64,000 nucleotides of DNA, from positions 1,240,001 to 1,304,000 of the forward strand of contig OX637363.1 in the NCBI GenBank assembly GCA_951799405.1, written 5' to 3'. This DNA is from Agapetus fuscipes (Eukaryota > Arthropoda > Insecta > Trichoptera > Glossosomatidae). The notes below the pieces were generated by a model. That model worked only from the letters and a program-made list of their open reading frames with translations. It was not told where the DNA came from and made no database searches. This document shows positions 9,250 to 19,317 of the stretch, piece by piece (the first letter of the stretch is position 1; the number at the start of each line of letters is the position of its first letter). The position numbers were made by a program, and so were the translations under genes.

Positions 9250-9665
9250 CTTCAATTATTGCTAATTATCCCACAGGGGGGAATTGGCATTTTTGTTTAT
9301 TTTCTCAATATTGGTGGTAACAGCCCCACTGAAATTTATCAGCTATAAACGGTATCATTATGTTTTGTAAATAAAGACCAAAATACTATATCATCGCGAA
9401 GGAATTTCTGGGAGGGGCTCTTACAAAAACGGCAAAAGAATTCAAAGGAAAATATATCATAGAGTCCATAGTACCTACAATTTTATGCAGGTACATATTA
9501 TTATTTTAAATGTTTCTTTTTTTGCAACTTTTATAAGCGCGAACTTACAATTTGGTATATCCGTACTTAAAGCTACTGAGCTGCAAACTGCAACTTCTTA
9601 CCGTGTTGTCTTTGGCAGGATGAAACCTATTTATTTTCACAATTATTGAATGTTATTCGATTCGT
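9250..9665. other. No gene; old SINE-B scraps
   Basis: AT-rich. Words ACTTCTTACCGTGTTGT and AACCTATTTATTTTCAC at 9590-9645 are a decayed SINE-B tail on the minus strand. The rest is unrecognised. Confidence 0.45.
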
Positions 9666-9669
9666 ATTC

Positions 9670-9930
9670 CTTGACTTATAGGTTGGTATGAGGCTGACCA
9701 CCCATACTGTAAAAAATGGTTCACTTTGCCAATGTCACCCCTGTTTCAGGGAATGTCGGCAAGAAATGCAGGGCTTATGTTCATTTGAGGTTTGGATTTT
9801 ATTTGTAAGTACACAATCAGCATTTGTAAGCGCGAACTACACGTGTTTGTTTGTGGGCATACATCTGAAAGCTTTGAATGAATATATCCTTGCAACTTAG
9901 ATTGTTATTATTATTATTATTATTATTATT
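9670..9930 (+). repeat. Rep1 copy with (ATT)n tail
   Basis: Full Rep1 of the subtype with TGTAAGTACACAATCAGC. Ends AACTTAGATTG then an ATT microsatellite at 9903-9929. Confidence 0.88.
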
Positions 9931-9934
9931 CGAT

Positions 9935-10380
9935 CATAGAATAAATTAAATGTTTCGCAATCATACGTTTGTGTTTTTTTCTAACCAAAATCATGGTATC
10001 GACAAGGTTTACGCAGCCTTCATAAGAATTGAAAACCTACTCCATCCGGAGAAGGGAAATTCCCACTTCAAATAGAATGATTGGTATGAGGCTGATAGCT
10101 TCACTGTGCAAATACACAAAATTCAACCCGTTCGGGGACAGTTCGGCACTATCAGCTAATATAATATCTACACCTCAAACGCAGGGGCGTGCATCCCATA
10201 CAGGCACATGCGCCTAATAGGTAGGCAATATATGGTTAAAAAACATTTTAGCTTGATATTCAGATTTAAAATTCAAAATTTAAGTTTGATTGGAGCCATC
10301 GTTAGCACTTCAGTCGTAATTTCAAATGAGTTATTTAAAAATAATTGGAGAAAATGTTAATTCTGAAATTTATGTCCTAT
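9935..10380. other. No gene; decayed SINE-B
   Basis: 10000-10130 carries weak SINE-B resemblance (TTTACGCAGCCTTCATAAGA, CCCACTTCAAATAGAATG). The remainder is AT-rich and unrecognised. Confidence 0.4.
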
Positions 10381-10383
10381 TTC

Positions 10384-10838
10384 CTATTGACCGGTCCGTA
10401 GTTCAGTGGTAACACTTCGGACTCTGAATGGGAAGGTTGTGGGTTCGATTCCCGGCGGAGCACAAAAAATATACCATTTATATTTTCAAATTTGCTCTTC
10501 GCTGGGTTCAAAAATTCATAAACCTTTACCAATGACCGGTCACCAAAGGTCCATCCAGCCTTACAGCGAGCTCGTAAAAAGGTCGATAGCTCAATTGGTA
10601 GAATGCTTGCATTCCATGCCGAGAGCAAGGGTTCGATCTCAAGGTTTACTCAGCCTTCAAAATAAATGAGAACCAGCCCCCCTATGGGAGCTGGGAAACC
10701 CCCACTTCAACTGAAAGTGGTTGGTGTGAGGCCGGCCCCCTTACCTGTAAAAATAAATAGGTCCCGAATCGCCACATGCGACCCCTTCGGGGATATTGCA
10801 GACAAGAAGTTACACTATGTGTGTAGCTTAGTTGCAAC
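10384..10838 (+). repeat. SINE-AB composite
   Basis: A-head GGTCCGTAGTTCAGTGGTAA, B box GGTTCGATTCCC; A-body slightly shortened before the junction GCTCGTAAAAAGGTCGATAG (10570). B-head and B-body complete to GTGTGTAGCTTAGTTGC. Confidence 0.88.
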
Positions 10839-10876
10839 AAAAAAAAACCCTATGCACGCGCCTGCCTGAAAGGTAA

Positions 10877-10966
10877 ATTTTTATAAATATTTAAAAATAT
10901 AAATGGTAAAACATTGTTTTAATTCACTTTATTTTACCATTTATATTTTTAAATATTTATAAAAAT
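10877..10966. repeat. Perfect 35-bp inverted repeat with flanking CACTGTGTTAA motif
   Basis: Arms 10877-10911 and 10932-10966 are exact complements around a 20-bp loop. TTTCACTGTGTTAAC begins 4 bp after the right arm. The same motif borders the inverted repeats at 38135-38373 and 59494-59617. Confidence 0.8.
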
Positions 10967-10969
10967 GGA

Positions 10970-11236
10970 CTTTCACTGTGTTAACAGATCAACACTAAAA
11001 AATATGGTAAATTTTTATTTTATTTTATTTTTATTTATTTTATTAACGGACATGATAGTAATAAGTGGCATGGGTTTCTCAGATAAATGCACCTTTTTTC
11101 CTATTTTCTTTTATGTAGAGCAAACACTAAAATAGTGTGAAAAATCCTGTAGGTACTGTAACCCTTTTTTTCTTGAGCACTTTTCTTATAATTAGTTTAT
11201 TTTCTAGGAGAAGTTACCCCCAATAAATTGTTTTAT
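10970..11236. other. AT-rich DNA, nothing recognised
   Basis: No repeat match within the window and no ORF. Confidence 0.35.
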
Positions 11237-11470
11237 CCATGAGGCTGACCACCCATACTGTAAAAAATGGTTCACTTTGCCAATGTCACCCCTGTTTCAG
11301 GGAAGGTCGGCAAGAGTTGCAGGGCTTCATTTGAGATTGTGTTTTTTTATATTGTAGGTCCACATGCGGCGCGAAATTATGTGTGAGCGCGAAATTATGC
11401 GTATCTGCTTGTGGGAATGCATGTAATATTAATTTAAAATGATACATATATTTGCAACTTAGATTTAGAT
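11237..11470 (+). repeat. Rep1 copy
   Basis: From ATGAGGCTGACCACCCATAC to TTTGCAACTTAGATTTAG; lacks only the 5' monomer. Forms a tail-to-tail inverted pair with the next copy. Confidence 0.85.
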
Positions 11471-11487
11471 CACTTATTCAGTTTTCG

Positions 11488-11785
11488 CTAATCTAATTTA
11501 AGTTGGAAAGATATGTAACATTGGGATTCACATCATATGCATTTCCACACGCAGACGCGTATGAGTTCGCGCTGACACACGCCGCATGTGGACTTACAGT
11601 ATGAAAACCCAAATCTCAATTATTTGATATTATTATCAATACATGCCATATATAATGCTGGTGTAAGTTTATACTGACACCCTGCAACTCTTGCCGACCT
11701 TTCCTGGATCAGAGGTGACATTGGCAAAGTAAACCATTTTTTACAGCATGGGTGGTCAGCCGCATACCAACCTATAAGTCATAAT
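11488..11785 (-). repeat. Rep1 copy, opposite orientation
   Basis: Reverse-strand Rep1 with a ~55-bp AT-rich insert near 11625-11680. Ends at TTATAGGTTGGTATGCGG read in reverse. Confidence 0.83.
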
Positions 11786-11897
11786 ACCTACGCGATATGC
11801 TATAATATTGTTAGTGAGCAGGCACTGCCCCTGTCGCTGTTGGAATAATTAAGATGGCCGATGTTTCTTCATGTTGCATCTACTCACCATATACATA

Positions 11898-12549
11898 TGA
11901 AGGGTACAGGGGAAAAAGGATCATTGTCAATTTTTCAGCAAAAAAAAACTAACAATGCCATCTAGTGCAAAATAAAGGTAGCTTCTTGTCTAGATTTCCA
12001 AAAAACGCTTAAAACGATCATAGTCTACAACAGACTCAAAAATAGATTGTATGACCGTATCATAAAAAGATCAATGTCACCCTTGTTGCAGAAAGAAAGA
12101 TCATTGTCTAATGGACATTGATCTTTTTCGTTCACGTTCGTGATCGTTCACAGATTCATTCACAGATTCTCATTAGGCTAATTTAAATATTAGCTTTTAA
12201 ATTTGTCAATAATTATAATATTTTTATTACTTATAACTAGAATATTTTGAGTAAATAGTGTTACAATTAAAATAAATGAATAATAAAATTAGAAAAAAGA
12301 TCAATGTCAATTGACTATGATCCTTGTTGCAAGTAATATTTTCTAAATATTCTTTGTTGTTATGGTTACTCAAAGAAAATAAATAATTAAGAATTCAAAA
12401 CCAAATTATTAAATAAGCCATAAAAAATAGTTTTAATTGCTACTATAGTAAGTTGTTTCATAAACAGTTATACAAAGTAAATAATGTTTTTTCCTTTTTC
12501 TCACAATGATTTACTTTTGACAGTGATCCTTTTTCCCCTGTACCCTTCA
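11898..12549. mobile_element. TA-flanked MITE, 652 bp (Tc1/mariner-like)
   Basis: Ends TGAAGGGTACAGGGGAAAAA and its complement TTTTTCCCCTGTACCCTTCA form a TIR of over 30 bp with one mismatch. TA lies at 11896-11897 and 12550-12551. The interior is AT-rich and carries extra copies of the TIR word AAAGATCAATGTC in both orientations. No transposase ORF. Confidence 0.85.
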
Positions 12550-12664
12550 TATACCTACAAAGGTGTCATACAGGCATGCGTGTGTTGTTCCTATTGTTTT
12601 GATGGCGATTGCTGCAATTATCAAGTGGCTCTATGACAACAAGGCCGGGCTCGCACCAACTCGC

Positions 12665-12890
12665 AGAGTCCCCAGAAGCGCTAATTGTTGGTAGAATAGT
12701 TGGATGTCGTGGTAGCGGAAGACCGAGAAAGGTATGGATGGACCAAATATCCGAAATTGCGAATGAATGGAATATCCAGAGTCATAATAAAAGGAGAGCC
12801 TGTATGAAGAAGGTTATGACTCTGGAGGAAATGAAAGAAGTATGGAAGGACAGAAAGAAATGGCGGTTGATCTGTAATTTTAGCGGCTAG
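12665..12890 (+). pseudogene. LINE-X C-terminus (subtype with 3' Rep1)
   Basis: Encodes GSGRPRKVWMDQISEIANEW..KKVMTLEEMKEVWKDRKKWR then stop. The frame is open to its natural end. About 95 bp of 3' UTR follow and then Rep1 directly. 5'-truncated. Confidence 0.85.
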
Positions 12891-12987
12891 GGTTTACTGA
12901 TGTGAAATTTGTTTTATGTTTTAGTTTTTGATGTCCATATATGTATATTATTATTTATTGATTTAAAAAAATGAAATTTGTCGTGTA

Positions 12988-13250
12988 ATGTTCCTTGACT
13001 TACAGGTTGGTATGCGGCTGACCACCCATGCTGTAAAAATGGTTCACTTTGCCAATGTCACCCCTGTTTCAGGGAAGGACGGCAAGAGTTGCAGGGTGTA
13101 TGTCCATTTGAGATTTGGTTTTTATGTTGTAGGTTCACATGAGGCATGTGCAAGCACGAATTTGTACGTGTCTGGTTGTGAGAATGCATGCAGTGTGAAT
13201 CTCAAATGTAACATAACTTTGCAACTTAGGTTAGATTAGATTAGAATCCA
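12988..13250 (+). repeat. Rep1 copy at the 3' end of LINE-X
   Basis: Full Rep1 (TTCCTTGACTTACAGGTTGG to AACTTAGGTTAGATTAGATT) placed exactly where it also follows LINE-X at 38612 and 61525. Confidence 0.88.
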
Positions 13251-13334
13251 AGTTGGAGCTTGCTAGCGCTTGCGAAAGAACTCCGTGGATAAAAAATCAC
13301 AGCACACCTTGTTTTTGGACACAAATCGCTATCT

Positions 13335-13605
13335 CGTCGCCGAAATGGGAGTTTCCCAGCTCCCGACGGGGCTGATACTCGTTTCTTGCGAAGGCTGAAT
13401 AAACATTGCCGGTATAGAGTACTTGCATTCCGATGAATACCAGCCCCCTTTGAGAGCTCCGAAACCCCCACTTCAAATGAAGTGGTTGGCGTATGGCCGG
13501 CCCCCTTACCTGTTAAAATAAATAGGTTCCACTCGCCAGATGCCAACGCGGCAGAAATAATCTACATGTGTAACTTAGTTGCGTTGCGTTTTTACTTGAC
13601 TTGTA
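13335..13605. repeat. Two SINE-B fragments in opposite orientation
   Basis: 13335-13420 is minus-strand SINE-B body; 13425-13605 is plus-strand body and tail (CTTCAAATGAAGTGGTTGGC, TAACTTAGTTGCGTTGCG). Heads are missing. Confidence 0.7.
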
Positions 13606-13659
13606 AATCTGTGCCTTTGTTTTTAGTTACACACTCTCACAAGGCCTTGATACTCTCAT

Positions 13660-13813
13660 TATGCTGGAGTGATGTTTTCCGGGATCTGTTGCCGTGGTCT
13701 GTGGGAGCTGGAGAGCTTGCGGACGACCGAAATGGGCGAGACGTCCGGAAGCTCCAGCCCCAGCTCCCACAGACCACGGCAACAGATCCCGGAAAACATC
13801 ACTCCAGCATCAT
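13660..13813. repeat. Hairpin family H, perfect 53-bp arms
   Basis: Left arm from TATGCTGGAGTGATG to GTGGGAGCTGG; right arm is its exact complement ending CTCCAGCATCA. The loop (about 13714-13760) contains GAAATGGGCGAGACGTCCGG, the same core as at 6262-6282. Confidence 0.85.
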
Positions 13814-13815
13814 CA

Positions 13816-14098
13816 GCCGGCCGTGTAAGCCTAAATCTCTTATTCACTTTCATTAAGTCTCTACTATTTATAAATCCGGCACTGTTGACAAATATTCAGT
13901 AGTTAGTCCACCTTAAACGGTCATGGCTCAACGTTACGATGCCTGCATGACAGGAATGCCATCGTGACATGTTACGTGTCTATCATTGCTGACTCTCCAT
14001 GCGGGGACCAGCCTTCCATAAATGAAACAATCTATCACCAAAATAACCTCTCCTCCAAAAGTTGCAAATAGCGTTTCCCAGAGCGCAGCATCAATACC
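13816..14098. other. No feature recognised
   Basis: Mixed composition, no repeat relative in the window, no credible ORF. Confidence 0.35.
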
Positions 14099-14099
14099 C

Positions 14100-14338
14100 T
14101 ATAATCTATAATCTAAGTGGCAAATATATATTCACATTCAAAACTCATATCAAATGCATGCCCAATTGCCCATCAACAGACACGTGGAAGTTCGCACTTA
14201 CAAATGCTGATTATGTATGTACTTACCAATTAAAATCAAACATCAAATGAACACAAACCCTGCAACTTTTGCGGACGTTCCCTGAAACAGGGATGACATT
14301 GGCAAAGTGAACCATTTTTTTACCATATGGGTGGTCCT
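14100..14338 (-). repeat. Rep1 copy
   Basis: Reverse-strand Rep1, ATAATCTATAATCTAAGTGG tail to ACCACCCATATGG start. Confidence 0.82.
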
Positions 14339-14390
14339 ATAAAATAATCCGGTCGCAGAAAATTCTCATTAATTAATAAAAATGCTTACA

Positions 14391-15065
14391 ATAAATATAC
14401 TAAGCTACACATATGATGTATATCAGAAGTGCCCAAACGGTCGATCGCGAAGGGGCTTAAAGTCGATCGCCGAGGATATAGAAATTTTTCAGTGATCAAC
14501 CTTAAATCTGTAGTTCTTTGCAAAAGAAAATTTATTTTTGTAATGTTAGAGATCTTATACAGATTTGATAATAGGGGATTTGAAAATTGTGTTCCAATCC
14601 CCCCCCCCCCCCCCCCCCCCCGTCAACAGATTTTTTTATGGACAAAATTATAACCAAAAAAATTCTAGCCCGCCACGATTTTGAGTTGGACACCCCTGGG
14701 CTAAACAGTTAAAATATCGATCTCCTATTCATATTTTTTTGCTAAGTCGATCTCCGAATAAGTATTGGCACCCCTGATGTATATCTTTTTGCCGCGTTTT
14801 CTCTGAAGGGGTAGCATGTGTCGAGCGGAACCTATTTATTTTTACAGATAAGGGCGCTGGCCTCACGCCAACCACCTCAGTTGAAGTGGGGATCTCCCAA
14901 CTCCCGAGAAGGCTGGCACTCATTTCTTATGAAGGCTGAGTTAACCTTTCCGATTTTCCTTGGGGTTTGAAATAAACACCGAAAGGGGAAATCATTTCTG
15001 ACACCCTCGCGCGAGCTATCGGCATGGAATGCTAGCACTCCACCAAACATGAACCATCGACCGGA
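14391..15065 (-). repeat. SINE-B copy split by a hAT element
   Basis: SINE-B tail at 14391-14423 and the rest at 14777-15065 are one unit interrupted by 14424-14776. The head is degraded. Confidence 0.8.
14424..14776. mobile_element. hAT-type MITE, 353 bp, inside SINE-B
   Basis: Starts CAGAAGTGCCCAAACGG and ends TTGGCACCCCTG; the ends pair imperfectly. Exact 8-bp TSD ATGTATAT at 14416-14423 and 14777-14784. A run of 23 C lies at 14599-14621. No transposase. Confidence 0.85.
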
Positions 15066-15121
15066 CAAGCTCGTTGAAGCATTGCAAATATTCGCTATTA
15101 TTTAAACAATTTAAGTACGGC

Positions 15122-15747
15122 CAGGCCCGGAGCGGTACAACCGAACCAGGGCCCCAACACTCAGGGGGCCCCCACAGGGCCAACAAAACTCTTATATTTT
15201 TATCAGTGCCCAGGTCTTGCCGGGCATTTGTGACCAAAGGGGTCCCCGATGACAGACTTAATAGAAATTAGTTAACAAGCATTACAACAAAATATCTTTG
15301 TGGTGTAAGTCTTATGAGGAATACGCTTCCAAGGGGCCCCCCAAAAGCTAAAAAATATTGTATGGAAAAAACGCAATGTACTTTATTTCGGAAAAAATAT
15401 GCATCTTTGAGGTTATGTAATAGTAGGTGGAAAGGTTTAGTCGGTGTTATAGCCGCGGGGATCAAGACAGGTTATTTGGAACCGGAGAACGCTGGTTCGA
15501 ATCCCGCGACGATAACTTCGACCCTGGTTCAACAGATGCCGTTGCATGCACACAAGCTTCTGCTTTCGCATAAAGACAACTGGCCAGGTAAAATAGGTTG
15601 GTGGATTGCATTCTTTTCCACAAATCTATTTAAAAAAAAAAAAAAAAGGGTTGGGGGGGGGGGAGATTTTCATGGAAGGGGGGGGCATATAGGGAGCCCC
15701 GAGCTTTACCCCGCACCAGGGCCCCCAGAGGGTTTAATCCGGGCCTG
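15122..15747. mobile_element. hAT-type element, 626 bp, carrying a SINE-C
   Basis: Exact 10-bp TIR CAGGCCCGGA / TCCGGGCCTG and exact 8-bp TSD AGTACGGC at 15114-15121 and 15748-15755. The subterminal regions are rich in GGGCCCC words. A SINE-C copy lies within. An open frame crossing it is not conserved coding. Confidence 0.92.
15437..15636 (+). repeat. SINE-C (third tRNA-like SINE)
   Basis: About 185 bp plus an A-tail. B box GGTTCGAATCCC about 55 bp from the start of TTAGTCGGTGTTATAGCCGC. Nearly identical to 51817-52012 (only a few differences), so it is younger than most SINEs here. Ends TTCCACAAATCTATTT then an A-run. Confidence 0.85.
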
Positions 15748-15755
15748 AGTACGGC

Positions 15756-16080
15756 AAATTGCTTCGACGCGTGCGATGTCACAAACATTGACATTATTTT
15801 TAAATAGCTTGCGTGGAATTCGAGTAAAAATGCTAATCGGAATGGCCGCGTACGTACCGGATACGGGGAAAAAGAAATTTGCGTGCTCGCATGAAAGTGA
15901 CAGTGTGGAACAGGGCCGCGCTAACTCTCACTGGTCGTGTTACGGCGGCTTGCGGCAGGAGCGTTCGGAATGTGCTCGCGGCACACGTCAAGCATAACTA
16001 TAGATTAATTTCATCATTCATGTGTATTCTAATGATTTGGACATCAACTTAGTCGTATGATTTTTTTGCTCCCCACCAGG
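15756..16080. other. CpG-rich single-copy DNA
   Basis: 15765-15995 is GC- and CG-rich with no repeat relative. An open frame of ~73 codons is present but shows no domain. Possibly promoter-like or part of an unannotated exon. Confidence 0.35.
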
Positions 16081-16114
16081 GCTGGAAGTCTCATCACCAC
16101 GGTAATCCTGACCT

Positions 16115-16350
16115 TTTTTTTTTTTTTAAGAAAGCCTATGCGGGAGACTCCCTAGATTCGAGAGACTCTAAGGGTCTATGACACTTGTTTTAGTGCCGCA
16201 GAGGTGTTGGTGATGTGGCAGTTGTCCATGTCCGGTTGCAGGGCCGTTAGCTGCGCAGTGCTGTGGTGTGTATGGCTTTGCTTTGTTTTGAGACACTGAG
16301 AGGAAATGGCGATTGATATCGGATTTGAAAAGGGCAAGATTAAATTGGGA
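16115..16350 (-). pseudogene. LINE-W C-terminal stub
   Basis: Reverse strand encodes FPSQFNLALFKSDINRHFLS and the region down to the CTAGGGAGTCTCCCGCATAG 3' end. It has inserted into or next to a Fold1 element (16085-16110 and 16355 on). Confidence 0.75.
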
Positions 16351-16354
16351 TGGA

Positions 16355-16760
16355 AACACAGATACCTACCGAATATCGTTAATATTTGTATGAATACCTG
16401 TCAATACAAGATGGCTGCAAGCGAACAGCTCGCACGTTTAATAATAAAGAGCAATAACTCAAAAAACATGAATGTTGGGAAATCGCGTTTGAAGTTCAGA
16501 CAACCAGTACAACTTGTATGGGATGAAAAAGGCGGCCGATGCTTTATCTCGGTCATATTCGTCCAAATTGAACGGCTGTCGCATTCTACCTATTCTTCTC
16601 GCATTGTTCTTGCGTTTTATTACAAAATCTCGATTTTCCCAATTTTCGAGTTATTGTTTTTTATTATTAAGCGTGCGAGCTGATTGGTCTTCATACAAAT
16701 GTTACTGATATTCAGTAGGTAAGAATTACCGTGGTGATGAGACTTCCAGCCAAGGATGAA
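16355..16760. mobile_element. Fold1 right half, interrupted by the 247-bp MITE
   Basis: TACCGAATATCGTTAATATT to GAGACTTCCAGCCAAGGATG with a foreign 247-bp block at 16431-16677. Confidence 0.78.
16431..16677 (+). mobile_element. MITE-247, copy 1
   Basis: Ends CGCACGTTTAATAATAAA and TTATTATTAAGCGTGCG are inverted. 4-bp TSD AGCT at 16427-16430 and 16678-16681, exactly restoring the Fold1 word GAACAGCTGATT. The open frames it contains arise by chance. Copies 2 and 3 are at 44418 and 63713. Confidence 0.9.
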
Positions 16761-16804
16761 ACCTGAGTGCGGACGTTGACCTACTCTCCTATCACTGACC
16801 CTTT

Positions 16805-17635
16805 GATAATAATAATATAAAGAAGATTTATTTGGTGAGCGCTGTTTTTTTTTAGAATCACACCTCAAGAGCCCTCTGCAACCTTGGTCGTCGCTGTAGA
16901 AAGCGCCAATTCTCAAGCAAGACCCAGTTGTTGTAAAGCTGGATGGACCTTTTGATGACCGATCTTTGGTAAAGGTGTATGAATTTTTCACCCAGCGAAG
17001 AGCATTTACGAGTCCGAAGTCTTCTTCTTCTTCGTGTCAGACACTACACTACTCTTGCCCAGTGTCGGGCAACATCCACTGCTTCACTATTACTCTCCAT
17101 TAGGTCGGCCAGTGAGCAGCTTGTTGGGCAGGCCGGGCAGATCCGAAGATGATCCATTGACTGTTGGGCTCCACATTCACAGGCCTTCATGTTACAGCGA
17201 GCTCTGCCAACACCCGTTCTCAGCCTGTTGAGTGCTCTCCACACAGGCCACTCAAGATCCCGTCCAGGTGGGAGGCTCTCGCCTGGCTGCACAAAGCTTA
17301 CAGTTCGCTCCAGATTCCACAAGTGCAATCTCTCACCCGCCGGCTCCGTATTCAAAGGGAGCACGGAGCTAAGGAAACTGCGGTGCGACTTCAAGCGTTG
17401 TGATGATGAGCCATTTTGTACAAAAAGGCAGTGCTGTGAATTATTCAGGGTTTTTGCTCTTTCAACCCTTGAAGCCACTTCGCGCCTGATGTGTGGGGGG
17501 CTATGCCTGCTAGTGTATAGAGTTTTCCTATAGGCGTAGGTTTGAGACATCCCGTGATGATGCGACAAGTATCATTCAGTGCTGTGTCGACTAGCAGGCG
17601 AAGTGTAACCACTGGACTATGGATCGGTCTCTAAA
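16805..17635 (-). repeat. SINE-A copy split by LINE-Y
   Basis: Tail and body at 16805-17020, head at 17599-17635. The break is in the head at CCGAAGT. Tail carries AAATCTTCTTTATATTATTAT in reverse. Confidence 0.85.
17021..17598 (-). pseudogene. LINE-Y C-terminus, 174 codons open
   Basis: Reverse-strand frame: LEWPVWRALNRLRTGVGRAR, CECGAQQSMDHLRICPACPT (a Cys/His-type tail motif), ending ARHWARVV before stop and a (GAA)n tail. A 6-bp TSD CGAAGT flanks it at 17015-17020 and 17599-17604. No catalytic RT part remains. Confidence 0.85.
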
Positions 17636-17684
17636 GCGTTATGGAAAGCACTGAATTTCCAGATTCACTGCAAAGGCACGAGAC

Positions 17685-18465
17685 GGGTCCGCTCTCTGAC
17701 ATCCTCAATGCTTACAAAGTCATCCCACTTAGCGCACCGAGTTACACTTGGTTCTTCAGACAAGAGCAGGCAGCTGCGGTTGCTACTCTGCTAGGACATG
17801 TCACAACCAGGTACACCTTACTCTCTCCGTTGCCTGCAGTACTGAAGACTGCTGGGTCTGATCTCTAACTAACTCACTTCTCACAAAGTCATAGCACTGA
17901 ACATTCAGTATTCTACTTGGACAGAACAGGCAGCTGCGGTTGCTGCTCTCCTAGGACATGTCACAACCAGGTACATCTTGGTCTCTTCACTGCCTGCAGT
18001 ACTGAAGACTGCTGGGTCTGATCTCTAACTAACTCATTCCTTACAAAGTCACACCACTGGACACACAGTATTCCACGTGGACAAGAGCAGGCAGCTGCGG
18101 TTGCTACTCTCCTAGGACATGTCACAACCAGGTACAGCTTGGTTTCTTCACTGCCTGCAGTACTGAATGCTGATGGGTCTGTTCTCTGACTAACTCATTC
18201 CTCACAAAGTCACACAGTATTCTATTTGGACAACAGCAGGCAGCTGCGGTTGCTACTCTCCTAGGACATGTCACAACTAGGTACATCTTGGTCTCTTCAC
18301 TGCCTGCAGTACTGAATGCTGATGGGTCTGTTCTCTGACTAACTCATTCCTCACAAAGTCACACAGTATTCTATTTGGACAACAGCAGGCAGCTGCGGTT
18401 GCTACTCTCCTAGGACATGTCACAACCAGGCACTCGTAGCTCCATTGCTTCACCGTCCGCAGTAC
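17685..18465. repeat. Minisatellite, 149-161 bp unit, about 5 units
   Basis: The word CAGCTGCGGTTGCT recurs at 17771, 17931, 18092, 18241 and 18390, so periods are 160, 161, 149 and 149. The last two full units look identical; earlier ones differ and contain about 12 extra bases (CACTGGACACA region). The open frame at 17641-17868 lies in the first unit and is not maintained. Confidence 0.92.
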
Positions 18466-18470
18466 AATCA

Positions 18471-18730
18471 CGCGTATAATTCTCTACGCGCTGCCGCTTT
18501 CCACGGAGCAATGACTCTGTTATACTTTCCCCTCGGAAAATTGATGTAATTATTTACAAGAAAAGTTCATTTCTTTTTGCGTGGTTTTCTTTGTCAGCCT
18601 TTCTTAATCTGCGGTTGGAGAGTGCTCCTTGTGCATTCTGATCAAACTGCTCTTATTATACACGCAAAACTTGAATATGGAGAAGCTTTGATTAAACAAA
18701 TGCATTACCGATTGAACTGTCGTCCGGATT
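18471..18730. other. No feature recognised
   Basis: Unique-looking DNA after the minisatellite. Confidence 0.35.
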
Positions 18731-18734
18731 TTTA

Positions 18735-18958
18735 CGAGCTTGGTTGTCGTCGCTAAAAAGCGCCAATTCTCAAGCAAGACCCAGTTGATGTAAGCCTGGA
18801 TGAACCTTTTGATGACCGGTCTTTGGTAAAGGTTTGTGAATTTTCAACCCGGCGAAGAACATATTTGAAAATATATATTTTTTGTGCTCCGCCGGGATCC
18901 GAACCCATAACGCTCCATTTACGAGTCCGAAGTGCTAACACTGGACTACGGACCAGTA
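18735..18958 (-). repeat. SINE-A copy
   Basis: Reverse-strand head (TGGTCCGTAGTCCAGTG) and body to the GCTTGGTTGTCGTCGC complement. The tail is absent, cut at the AAGCTCGTAAAAA point where B would join. Confidence 0.83.
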
Positions 18959-18959
18959 A

Positions 18960-19315
18960 CTCAAAGGCAGTAATTTTATTTTCGAGGCACTGGGTCAGTA
19001 TCCACCCTTTCATGTTGTTGAGTACAATTGGAAATATGAGAGTTGCATACACCAAGACAATGCCAATGCTATACTACGAGTAAGTATATGATTGTCTTGG
19101 TGTGTGCGATACTCTTAGTAACGGTTCAAAACAAACAATCACTTCATCTCGCCTCATTCTCATGCCGTTCTAATTAACCTCAAAATCAACAAAATGTAAA
19201 ACGGTTAAAAACTTATGCGTGCCCTCTCACTATCACATCTCAGCCTCGCCACCATCCTCCATGACTCTGTCTTGTGCAGCCTCAGTCCATGGTCCACTCA
19301 CACTAGGACTGTAGT
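18960..19315. other. No gene; a short local inverted repeat
   Basis: CACCAAGACAATGCC at 19051 and its relative ATTGTCTTGGTGTG at 19091 form a small inverted repeat. Otherwise unrecognised. Confidence 0.4.
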
Positions 19316-19317
19316 GT

